The notes below the pieces were generated by a model, which was not told where the DNA came from, did not search any database, and saw only the letters and a program-made list of their open reading frames with translations. Source: Sphagnum compactum (Eukaryota > Bryophyta > Sphagnopsida > Sphagnales). From it: a stretch of DNA of 64,000 nt. Position 1 is the first letter of the stretch; each line of letters opens with the position of its first letter. The translations under genes were made by a program, and so were the position numbers. The stretch spans positions 4,464,001 through 4,528,000 of the forward strand of contig OZ234494.1 in NCBI GenBank assembly GCA_965153455.1. Reading direction: 5' to 3'. Positions 24,716 through 34,555 of this stretch are shown piece after piece.

Positions 24716-25448
24716 TGACGCGTTTCGAAGCTCCTTGATAGACTCAAACGTGAGTCTGGTTTGAAACAGCGAAAGAATAGGGAGTTGGAGCACGTTCCCT
24801 GACTCGCAGCACTTTTGGGGGGGGGGGGGCGTGCTGGAGCTCCGGGATGGGACTAGAGAGAATGACAATCAATCATTCACACGGACCTGCACAAACTAAA
24901 CACAAGTTGGTTAGTGCAAAATTGGAGCACTTTTGGACTCCCGCAATTTTAGGGACCCATAACTTTGCGTTCAGACCTCCGATTGAGATGAGGTCTGAAG
25001 TAAAGTTGTAGCCCTCGTTGAGAGATTTCCAACGATATGTTGCACACTACCTGCATGCAAGGAATCCGGGTCGATTCCCAACTTTCAGTGGTCAGAAGTC
25101 AAATTGGCAATTTGACTCCTGACCCTTCTTTTGACCATAACTTGTGTTAGAAGTGTCCAAATGGGTCATGCGAGCCCATTTTAGACATCTACATTCCAAG
25201 AACTTTCCAATGATATAAGGAGCTCCTTAATCCATTGGGTTTTGACCCCTGCAATTGATCTTTGAAGATTTGAGAGTCCACCGGGACTCCAACTTCCAAA
25301 GTGGGAGTTCCCTTGGGAGTGAGAGGGGTCATTCCCTTACACTTTCCTACACTCTCGGGAGTACAAGATGTGACTCTTGGGCCTCCTCTTGGCCCGCACC
25401 CTTGCAAGCCTTCGCTTTGGCCGCGAGCCCAAGGCTAGGGTTGCGACA
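24716..25448 (-). mobile_element. Solo LTR, family copy 1 (TSD AGAAG)
   Basis: A 733-bp unit that on the - strand begins TGTCGCAACCCTAGCC and ends GCGTCA, the TG...CA ends of an LTR. It is flanked on both sides by AGAAG (24711-24715 and 25449-25453), a perfect 5-bp target duplication. No gag-pol lies next to it, so this is a solo LTR left by recombination. It is clearly more GC-rich than its surroundings and includes a run of 13 G at 24817-24829. It interrupts the Ulp1-like pseudogene region. The copy at 48953-49824 is the same family in the same orientation. Confidence 0.9.
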
Positions 25449-25699
25449 AGAAGAATGTGCATTGACATAACAAAATAACATAATTGTCATCTTCATCACA
25501 AATAGTAAAGATTAGAATCAATCCAAAAAACTAACAAAACTTACTTCAGAACATGGTCTCAAATATTGCACTAGACAATATCCCAATCTACCATTAGTCC
25601 ATGTTTCAATCACAACCATATCTCAATTTAACAAGAAGTTTCTAGTCAAAGGTTCACAAAGGGGTGAAGTTGCACATGTCGACCTATCACATAAGTTCT

Positions 25700-26317
25700 G
25701 CATAAACAAGGAGGGTGTAAGAACTTTCATATTTGTGAATGTAATTGATGGAACCATCAATGGAGTCAAGTCCATATTGCAACATAGACCCTATCTCTGA
25801 TTAGTCATATCTTCCTTAGGATACAATGCAAGTTACAATATGCCCAAGCATAAAATGATCACCACTTAATATAATGTCAATGTAATTTTTTAACGTAAAA
25901 TTTATCCAAAAAAATGATTATGAATTCTTTGTGTGATTTTCTCTTTCTCAAAGAAAAAACCAATGGTTTAAGGTTAGGTATATGAACCTTTGATTGATGG
26001 TTTTCAAAAATCAAAGAATTGAGTCTAACCCTTGACCAATGGTTTAAAAAATCAAAGAACTAGTAAATTAACTTTTAATTGCATTCCCTAAAAATAAATT
26101 AGTCAAATAAACTACCCTAAGTAATCAATTTTCAAATTTCAAGATACTGATCCAATTTGACAGGCTTTTGATTTAACTTTTGGCAGATCCTAGGTACCCA
26201 ACACTGGTAGTACTATGATCCCACTAGTGTAGATAATCTAATATCTACACTAGGAAACCACTAGAAAATAACCTAGACCACAACTTGTGTACATGATTAT
26301 GTGTTTCACTAGTCATA
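25700..26317. other. Unassigned spacer
   Basis: AT-rich sequence with no supported gene. AAATCAAAGAA words recur around 25960-26060 (CAATGGTTTAA and AAAATCAAAGAA twice). It probably covers the right limit of the large MULE, which I cannot place exactly. Confidence 0.4.
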
Positions 26318-27235
26318 TTACCCAAATTGGACTAACAACAAAGTCCACGCAATGGGATACAATAGCTGCCTACTTTCTTCTTGAGAAAAAAATACATCAT
26401 AATAATTAAAATTACCTTTACCAGTGCTATTCTCAGCTTTTTTTTGCAAGCTTTCAACACAAGTAATAGTCGCATTACAATTTGCCAGTGTTGCATCCTC
26501 CTCTATTACATTGTCCTGAATAGCTTGGTATGATCTTGTAATTTTTTCCAACATACCTCTTTCAAATACCTTGCCATAAGAACACGACACAAAGAGATGA
26601 TCAACATCAACAAGGATATGTGAGATGTTCAACACTGCAATTCCTTCAACTTCTGACTTGCTACATAATGCTTGACTATCTAGCACCACCTCTATCAACC
26701 TGTATTTTCATCATGACAAGGAATTTTTCAATTATTCCTATCTAGATTGTTTTCATCACCTTTGTTATTGATTGGTTGTGTTGTGTGAACCATGTGTGAG
26801 GTGCAAGCTAAAGGCGTTGACTTGCTTGTGTTGCATGAGGTAAAAATTCTATCATTACCTTGCCTTTTGGATTCGAATTATCTTCATCATTGTTGTCTTT
26901 GGCTTGTTTTTGAGTTATGTGAAGCATCGACTTGCTACAAGGTTTCATGTGTTGTTTGTGAAGTTGAAACTCCATCGCTGCCTTGCCTTTCTAAGTCCAA
27001 ATCATATTCATCAACTTTGTTATTAAGTTGTTCTTATGTTATGTGAACCGTGTGTGAGGTGCAAGTTGAACATCAACTTTTTGTTGTGATATGGGAGTTG
27101 TGTGTGAAATGGGAGCTCTATCATCACACCTTTTGAATTGGAATTGCTTCATTATTTTTGCCACCATGAACTTGTTCCTCGGTTTTGGTATGGTCGGGTG
27201 GACCAAAACCCAACAAAAAAAAACTTGGCCCAAAG
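26318..27235 (-). pseudogene. Unrecognised decayed gene with hydrophilic repeats
   Basis: A 126-residue open frame (26318-26698, - strand) has a helical, charged middle (MLEKITRSYQAIQDN, ESLQKKAEN) but no motif I know. Upstream on the same strand, 26.7-27.2 kb reads in pieces as acidic, Ser/Thr-rich text (DEYDLDLERQGSDG, RAPISHTTPISQQ), interrupted by several stops. On the DNA level this stretch is a degenerate tandem repeat of about 120 bp centred on GTGTGAGGTGCAAG...CCTTGCCTTT. It could be the 5' part of a transposon gene or an old host gene. I do not assign a function. Confidence 0.35.
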
Positions 27236-27674
27236 TCCATTTTGTAAGCTTTGTACTGTGCACAATGTTGACATAGGATGATGATAGGATGATATTTTTC
27301 CATTCCTAACAAAAAAATTTCATATGTGATTTGTGCATTGTAGAGGCTAGTGATGCATATAAGCCTACAAAATTTAAACTCAAAACACATTTGTTTTTAT
27401 GTTATGGACTTTTTAAAATAGAGTGTGTTTTTTCAACATTCAAAACGCCATAGTGTAATACCTTCAATTCATATGATGCAAAACTATTTTGCATTGTTTT
27501 TATTATACATTTCCACCTTGAAACCAATTCCCTAAAAAAGTTCTAGATCCATCATTGAAGCAAATTAAAGTCCAAATCCTAATTACAGTTGGCATTACAC
27601 CCTAATTTTTCAAAAGTCCATAACTCTTGGGATTTTATGTTCTTTGCATTACAAAAAATTGCACCATGTAAATA

Positions 27675-27875
27675 TTAAAGTCTATTATTTGAAAATGAGT
27701 CCTTACTAACCAAACCCAACATATGTAATAAGACATAATACTTACAATCACACCCAATGCAAAACAAAGTACCCCCATGACACCAAAATTGGTCCACCTT
27801 ACCATGCCAACACCCGCTTATGTTGCATGTGCCATCTATGAGGTGCAAACTTTGTTGTTTCCCCTCTACAATCAC
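27675..27875 (-). pseudogene. Cys/His-rich fragment, possibly a zinc-binding remnant
   Basis: A 66-residue - strand frame contains CNISGCWHGKVDQFWCHGG and a further CIGCDC, a spacing of Cys and His suggestive of zinc binding. Related DNA occurs at 41.48-41.55 kb (- strand, GWLQGKVDQF) and about 58.69-58.72 kb (+ strand, GWLQVKVAHF), so this is part of a dispersed repeat. The Cys residues are not kept in those copies. Function unknown. Confidence 0.35.
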
Positions 27876-28282
27876 AACATCTTGATCACCTTTGTCATTG
27901 GTACATCTATGAGCTACATCTTGCCCTTTTCAACCCCAGATGTATTTTTTCTTTGAAGTTGTTTTAAATTTGCTACACCTATCTTTAATGGACAACTCAT
28001 AGCTTATAAATGTTGTTATAGTGATCATGTCTTTCATTTTCATAATCAAGCTCCTTTAGGAGATATTCCTTCAAGATATATTCATTAAAAAAAGTAGTTG
28101 TGTTTTTTTTTAAGAGGGTTCCCTAAGAAACTTCTAAAGCATATGTTTTAGTTCTTGGAGCTTTGCATCAACATTGCATGACAAGTGTTTTAAATAGCTT
28201 GATGATTGACCTAGGGTATTGGGGGAAACCAAGATTTATTTCTTGGTTTTTGAAAATTCTATTAACTAAATATGAGGATGAT

Positions 28283-29180
28283 TGTTGGGTGAAAATTTTT
28301 AAATGATGCAAGCAACTTTGTTTGACATTGTTGATCGGATCAAACCTTTTGTGAAAAGCAAAACACAAACTATCGAAGCTCAATTCTAGTGGAGATTTGA
28401 ATGGCATGTGCCATTTATAAATCGGCACATGCTGCCAATTTTTTTTATCTATTTAGAGTTGTTTGTTGTGGGCAAATCCACAATTTATCTTATTCTTTGT
28501 GAAGTTGTTTATGCCATCAACAAGGTATTCAAGAGCTTGATTTCTTGGCCAAATGGAAATGAAATGCAAATTATCATGGCATATTTCAAGACTTGATGTG
28601 GCTTACCTTTTGTGCAAGGTGCCATTGATGGCACACACATTTCCATAGCCAAGCCTTTAGGGCCTTTTGCTAAAGACTACTACTTCCACAAGACAAGTGG
28701 GTATAACATGGTTGCCCAAGCTATTGTTGATTGCAAAAAAAGATTCACTGATTATTTGTTGACCTTCCTAGTAGTGTCAATGATTCTAAAGTTTTGAAGA
28801 GGTCTACTGGCTTGCTCAATATCATGGTCTTTTTCATTATGACAAAACTAATGTAAGTGAATTCCCCCCATACTTCTTTATGGACAAATGATATTCATTA
28901 ATATTTTGGATTATGACACCCTATAAAGGGAAAAGGGCAACATAGAAACTAAAGTTGTTGTACAACAAAAAAACACAAGCGTGGTAGTTCTGTTGTCGAA
29001 AACACATTTAGCATATTGAAAAAAACATTTTGAAAACTAATTGGGAAGTCTGATTTGCATGTCACATTTTTGCCAGGTGTTTTCACATGTTTTTTACTTG
29101 CTTCATAACTTGCTACATAATCAAGACCTAGAAATTGAAACATTGATGCACATTCGTGAAGAGGAAATAGATGATGTGCA
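28283..29180 (+). pseudogene. PIF/Harbinger transposase pseudogene
   Basis: DDE-type transposase of the PIF/Harbinger (HARBI1-like) class, read in pieces. N-terminal part: ATLFDIVDRIKPFVKSKTQT, then LFVVGKSTIYLILCEVVYAI, a helix-turn-helix region. GAIDGTHISIAKPLGP at about 28620-28670 is the first catalytic Asp block. DLPSSVNDSKVLKRST follows after a frame change near 28760. The second Asp lies in FFMDK (about 28890). YNKK...SSVVENTFSILKKTF (about 28960-29030) is the third catalytic (Glu) block. The C-terminus reads LHNLLHNQDLEIETLMH to about 29150. At least five stops or shifts are present, so it is dead. The large gene on the opposite strand to its right may be the remains of the second Harbinger gene. 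Confidence 0.8.
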
Positions 29181-29203
29181 ACAAACACCAAGTTTTGAAA
29201 ATC

Positions 29204-30620
29204 CTATAATTTCCCATATTGTTGAGGGTTGAGAAAGGTCCAAAGATGGTCTGAAAAGAAAACTATCCTACTATTTGGCTCATGCACTGGAGGACTAATG
29301 TGGTCATGATTTTGAGGTATAGCTAAATATACAGCTTTTGGCACTTGAGGACTAATGTGGTCATGATTTGGTAGCGGTGTTAAATTTACAACTGCTAGCA
29401 CTTAAGGATTAATGTGGTTAGTGGTGGGTGTAGTTGAATCTATTGCAATTATTAACACTTGAAGATTGATGCAATCATGTGCTACTCAAAATTTGTTGAT
29501 TCTTGTTTCATTGTCTATAATGAATGTTGAACTCAAGACATTAATCAAGCTAATAATTACTTTCACAATATCTATCTATGTGGCATGGGTCAACTTGTTC
29601 ATGTTTTTAGATATTCAAATTGTTTGACAATCACTTCCAAGTTGGTGGAACTCATTTGATCCATTGATTGTACTAGCATTTGGCCACCTTTCTTTTTGTT
29701 TTTCCATGCTCTTGTGAGTTGAGGAGTAATTGCATTTCACTACAGTATTTCCAATTGATTGCACTCTTGAATTGTTAGTTGTTTTGTTTGCCAAATTTGT
29801 AGTTTGAGATTTCTTCATTCTTGCTAAATGTGGTGTTCTAGGATTATGTGCATTGTAAATACTGACTTGGGTGTTTGAGGATTCTACGAAAGGGTGAGTA
29901 TTGGGTAATGTTGAAAGGTGGTGGCTATTGGATTTTGTGGAACAAAGGGAGTTCCTATTGGTATTTAATTGAACACTATCTAAATGAATGGCACAATGGT
30001 AGTTGTTGGGCTTTATGGGATTGTTAGGATTCATATGGGTACATGATTATGTGGGATTATGGCAATCGAATGTGCATAGGTGCCTATAAATTTGCTAGCA
30101 ATTTGATGGGCACACGGCTCTGGAGGACTATGGACAGTTTAACATGTATAAGGTTATGTGAAACTAGCAACAAACAACCAGATCCAAGGCTATCGCATGT
30201 AATGGGCAATGGAGTAAAAGAATCAAATAAGAGGACGATACTTCATGAAGGTGTGTTTTGAACATTTGTTGTAGTTGAAGTATTGATGTTTAAAACCAAG
30301 TCTCATCATAACATCCCACATTACAAATGTTGTGATGTCCTTTGCTATTTTCAACCACAGGGTCGTCATTCAAATGTATTGCATCTTCAATAGTGTATCC
30401 ATCTTATTAATATATGTCATCTCCAATGTCCATGAGATCTCGATCATGTGGTGGTTGGAAGATAGGTCTATTCCCACTTTTGAAATTCTCTTCCATTTTG
30501 TGACAAATGTTTCAAACTTGTCTTTAAGATCCACCTAGTCCAACCCCGTGACATGGGTGTAGTCAAAATTGTAAACATTTTTACATATGTCCACATGGTG
30601 CCATTCAAATGTAATCATAA
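29204..30620 (-). pseudogene. Possible second gene of the Harbinger element, decayed
   Basis: The - strand carries coding-like text across this stretch: DLKDKFETFVTKWKRISKVG near 30.5 kb, preceded by EWHHVDICKNVYNFDYTHVT; a 139-residue frame at 29615-30034 rich in Asn, Ser and Thr; and a 65-residue frame at 29204-29401 made of repeated NHDHISPQV / NHDHISPPV units. PIF/Harbinger elements usually carry a second gene for a Myb/SANT- or trihelix-like DNA-binding protein, and the WKRIS helix near 30.5 kb is compatible with that. I cannot show a complete domain, and stops break it. Its opposite orientation to the transposase fits some Harbinger layouts. Confidence 0.35.
29284..29480 (-). repeat. 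57-bp tandem repeat in coding phase
   Basis: The anchor GCACTTGAGGACTAATG, with variants, lies at 29284, 29341, 29398 and 29455: exactly 57 bp apart each time, which is 19 codons. On the - strand the repeated peptide is of the type HDHISPQVPKAVYLAIPQN. The preserved multiple-of-three period suggests the repeat grew while the frame was still translated. Confidence 0.8.
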
Positions 30621-32129
30621 TAATGGGAAATTGTGTTTAATGACAAATATAGATGTTGAGAAACTCAAATTGAATTGCCATTTATTCCAAATTTCAATTT
30701 TGTTATGAACATAGGACCTTTGAGTTGAGCTTGTATTATGTCAAATAATTTCCAATTTTTCAAGGGGCCTTTTATTTGCAGAATATTAATTTTTTTACAT
30801 CTAATTTTTTGAGTGATTGGAAACTAATAATCACACTAAAAAGACACTCAATACTGAAAAAGTATGTAAGTTGAATTTTATTGAAATTTAGAGTTGTTTT
30901 GAAATTCAAGAGTCCTTTACAACATCTAAATGGGGATTAATGTATATGGTGTATGAAGTAAAGTTGTAGTTTAAAATATAAAAAACTAAATCATGAAGTC
31001 ATCAATGCAATTTTGTATGGTTTGACATGTTTTCAAATGCACCACAATTGTAGGCACAATTAAAATAAAAAAAATTGGTCCAGTATTGATGTCACTTAAC
31101 TAATGAATTACTTGTATCTAATGCCTAGCCTAGTTGAGGCCAATTTGCAAAAAACCCCATGCAAAGATTCCATCTAGGGTACACACACACATTGATCGAC
31201 TAGAAAAAGGTCCGTTTACACATTATACAAAAAAATTCAACAGTTTTCATCTCAAAAATAATGGATGTGTTATAGATGTATAGCAAATTTTCATTCATGG
31301 CCAAAACCCTAAATGGTTGCATCTTCACCGCTCCTCATGATCCAATGATCCAAGATTTTCCATTTGAACACGTTTGTTTCCCCTGCAATCATTGCCCAAT
31401 GCAATTGTTAGAGAAAAATGTTCTATCAAGAATGAGCATGTGTGCTGAAGTTTTCCTTAGCACTCACATGTCCTTTTGTTTCACATGATTGAAAGGGATA
31501 CTTGCAGGAATGAGTGTGTGCATTAAAACTTCAAACATTCCTATTGTTATTATATGCACAGGATTCCACTGAGACAAACGTTGGTAGGGAGTGAACATGT
31601 GTATATGACATATTTTGCACCCACCATTAATATGTTCCATGCAACTAGGAGGGACATTATTTTCCTATAGGTAGCTTTTCCACTAAAGTTGTAAGAATAT
31701 AGTTTGAAAGTTTTGGTTTGGATCCAATCTCCTTTGTTCAAAAAGTTGGAGCTCATGTCTATGTGTATATTAGTCATACAAGTACCCAAACAGTCAGCAC
31801 TTGGGGCTTTTCCAATGACCAATCGAAGGTGGGAAGAATGCTTAGCACACTCAAACGCAATGATGAAGCAGATCCCATCATGAGTTGGACCCAAAATCTA
31901 CATTTTGAAAGGCGTGCCTTCTATGAAAATGACCTTCATTTTGCTAGCGCATGATGCAAACCTCTTCTTTATCTTTTAGGATGGCTAACTTGGTGTTGGA
32001 ATAGTCTGATCTATACTAGTTGTATTTTGGTCTGCAATTTTTGAAATTTTCTATGATCTAGCTTGGATTAACCTTGATTAATGTAGTTTTGTAAGTTATA
32101 ATAATGTCATTGTTGGTTCTTTCAAATTT
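30621..32129. other. No recognised gene
   Basis: Both strands at 31550-31954 have frames of 78-114 residues lying over each other; neither shows a motif I know. The + frame at 31276-31488 is equally anonymous. I see no RNA gene or clear repeat unit in this stretch. Confidence 0.5.
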
Positions 32130-32490
32130 TGTAGATCCAGTTCCAATACCTCAAATGCGGTAGTTTTAAAAAACTTAGACACAATGTAAGGTCGATACCA
32201 AAAGATGAACTTTATGTGCAAAGGTTGGCGCAGGATCATAGTTGGTTCAAGATTTCAAAATCTGCAATTCCACTTCCAGTGCCTCAAATGCAACACTTTT
32301 TGAAAACTTGGACACCATGTAAGGTTCATACTAGAAGATGAACTTTCTGAAAAACTTGGTTGGTGTAGGACTTCATAGTTGTATATCTAGTTCTAGAATT
32401 TCAAATGTGACAATTTTTGAAAACTTGGACACGATGTAAAGTTAATACCACAAAATGGCTTTCTATGCAAAGGTTGGCAAACTTGGTTTC
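32130..32490 (+). repeat. Three diverged tandem units of ~117-133 bp
   Basis: CCTCAAATGCGG (32149), CCTCAAATGCAA (32282) and TTTCAAATGTGA (32399) start comparable units that continue AAAACTTGGACACNATGTAAG, then a RATACCA block and, in units 1 and 3, a GCAAAGGTTGG block. Divergence is high. Confidence 0.75.
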
Positions 32491-33535
32491 AAAACCAACT
32501 AATCATTCAAGGGTATGTGATTGGAAACATTTGATGTTCTTGCTAGTAGTGGAGATTTTAGTGAACACTTAGGCCTTATCCTATATTCAAAGGTTTGATA
32601 TTTTTGTACATTTGAATTTTGATGACAAGTTTTGCATGGAATTTTTGTAGCTTGTAGGCTCAGAAGGAAGCATTTTGGAATGGTTTGATTTAAAAAAAAA
32701 GTGGAACCCTTATCAACATGTGTGAATTTTATGATTATGCATGTTTTAATGGATGGACCAATCCTCCTAGGATATGTCAAAATTGATTTCAGGTATGTTG
32801 TTATAGGTCTATTCCATTTCTTGTTTTGAAGTATCTGCACAAGTTCCATGTACAAATTCAAATGTGTAAATGTACACCAAAATGGGATACGTCTAATGTT
32901 ATATCATGAACTTGGGAAATTAACTGGCTTAGCCTTTTTTTGCTTTAAATGGGTTATTGTTGCTACTTGTAGGTGGACTATCCATGTTTTTGGACACTTT
33001 TCAATATAAGCTATTATGCTTGTTGCAACATCAATCTTCTGGACTTAATATGAACTCCCCATGGAGTAAGAAAATATCATTCAACTGATTTCATGAGCAT
33101 CAATTCACATTCATCTTCCATAAATGCAATTAGCAACCATGTTTCATCACTCAATTTTTTTCTAATTTTATCGAATTTTTTAAGCATCGTTATCTCTAAT
33201 TTTTTGAATTTAACCTCTTGAAGTGTGAGCAATTTGCTATCTTGCAAGTTCTCCATTTCAAGTGTTGAAAGTTCCAATGGTAGTTCAATATGTTTATTAA
33301 ACTATGATTTAAAAAAGATTAGTTATTGTTCAAGCACTAGAAATCTTAGTTCAACAACACAAAAAGGTGCTTACTAACTTAACCTACACCTTAAAGTTCT
33401 AAATAGTAAGCCATTGTCCAATTAAAAGTATTTGAGTCCTTCTCTTGGCACCTTCTACTATGGATTTAAGGTTGTGAATCTTCAGCTTAACTTTGAATTC
33501 CTTAGGTTAGTAGTATAATTCAATCTATAATCATT
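32491..33535. other. No recognised gene
   Basis: The - strand frames 32499-32861 and 33077-33277 are open but unlike any family I know. The second (ELSTLEMENLQDSKLLTLQE) is leucine- and glutamate-rich and may be a coiled-coil fragment. Confidence 0.4.
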
Positions 33536-34555
33536 TGAACTCCTTGGTTCAACACTTAAATACTTTTTTTCTTAGTACCCAAAGTCATTGACTCACCATT
33601 GTGGTTCACTTAAACACCTCATCTCAATCCATTAATATTGTCTAGTACTCATTATGTTTATTAAAAACATTTTTAGCACGTAAGGTCATTGAATTAGCAC
33701 TGTGGTTGTTTTTAAAGACCTATTTTCATATCATAATATTGTCCATTTCTTTCATATAGTACTCATTGTGCTTCCTTAAAGCACTCCTACATTCATAGTC
33801 ATTGAATAAACACCATGGTTGGTTTTCAACACCTACTGTCATTCAATTAACATTGTCCACTTATTTTACAATATTCATTGTGCTTCTTAAAAGCACTCCT
33901 AGCAACCATAGTCATTAATGAAGCATTGTGGCTAATTTCCAAGGACTTCTTCTCATGCCATTAAGACTATCCACTTTTTTTATAACACTCATTGTGCTTC
34001 CTATAAGCACTCCTAGCAACCATAGTCATTAATGAAACATTGTGGCTAATTTCTAAAGACTTTTTCTCATGCCATTAGGATTGTCCATTTTTTTTATAGC
34101 AATCATTGTGCTTCCTAGAAGCACTCATAGCAACCATAGTCATCGATGAAACATTGTGGCTAATTTCTAAGGACTTATTTTCATGCCGTTAGGATTGTCA
34201 AAAAAATTCATACTACTCACTATGCTTCCTAGAAGCATTCCTAGCACTCATGGTCATTGAATCGGCACTACATGGTCGGTTTTTCAGCACCTATTGTCAT
34301 TCCATTAACATTATCCACTTCTTTTATTCTATTCATTATGTTTCCTAAAAGCATTTCCAACCCTTTAAGTCATTGATGAGGCATTGTGGCTAATCTTCAA
34401 GCAACTATTTTATTCCATTGGACTATCCACTTCTTTTTTAACATCCATTTGTTTCCTAGATACATTCATAGCACCCATAGTCATAGAAGTAGCACTAATG
34501 TGACTTATTTATAAACACCTACTTCTATTCCAAGAGAATTTTCCACTTCTTAAAT
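33536..34555 (+). repeat. ~114-bp tandem array, about nine units
   Basis: The anchor CATTGTGCTTCCT and variants recur at 33650, 33763, 33876, 33990, 34104, 34218, 34334 and 34446, spacing 112-116 bp, with a diverged unit before. Each unit also has AGCACTCCTAGCAACCATAG, GTCATT, GCATTGTGGCTAATTT and TCATGCCATTAGGATTGTCC. The middle units (33.88-34.2 kb) are most alike, and divergence grows to both sides, as expected for unequal crossing-over. No frame runs through it. Confidence 0.9.

Larger units (their letters stand above)
15504..25690 (-). pseudogene. Ulp1/C48-protease-like pseudogene of the MULE element
   Basis: Decayed multi-exon gene on the - strand. The protease part is best kept: exon 16211-16609 reads IPYHGEAHWSLLVLKPSHTF followed by HFDF, matching the His-Trp and Asp of the C48 triad. 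Exon 15504-15770 has Q-x5-C (QGPHNVC) where the catalytic Gln and Cys are expected, but the usual DCG has become VCE. Farther upstream, coding pieces separated by intron-like spacers read well: RQRLATNPNVVFLRRQPHFE (about 16.7-16.8 kb), GGTNRITITGWASNSKNPTT (about 18.4 kb), IWQILAFNQHILKKMLELPW (about 18.6 kb), a proline-rich stretch (22.45-22.81 kb), lysine-rich short exons (23.1-23.7 kb), TEARIFFVELIIDPKHLEIY (about 24.6 kb) and ETWTNGRLGYCLVQYLRPCS (about 25.6 kb). Many stops are present. The Ulp1 call rests on the two protease exons; assigning the upstream pieces to the same gene is inference. Confidence 0.6.
9560..25700. mobile_element. Large decayed Mutator-like element with Ulp1-like gene (Kaonashi-type)
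   Basis: Inferred composite element about 16 kb long. It holds a + strand MULE transposase pseudogene and a convergent - strand Ulp1-like pseudogene. MULEs carrying Ulp1-like genes are known in plants (Kaonashi, KI-MULEs). Throughout this span the same + strand words (GATACATT, AATACACTAATAC, ACATTGATACA) recur between coding pieces: 9.6-11.0, 12.77-12.85, 14.5-15.3, 17.9-18.26, 21.95-22.1, 22.97-23.3 and 24.0-24.15 kb. They become rare outside it. I could not find terminal inverted repeats or a 9-bp target duplication, so both limits are approximate. Later insertions inside it: MITE 15889-16173, CACTA-like 18633-21621, solo LTR 24716-25448. Confidence 0.6.

Noticed and set aside
31550-31954. 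Convergent or antisense gene pair
   Set aside because: Two frames exactly opposite each other with no recognisable motif; most likely chance.
33536-34555. CRISPR array
   Set aside because: Direct repeats with regular spacing, but the whole ~114-bp unit is repeated with no unique spacers; a eukaryotic tandem repeat.
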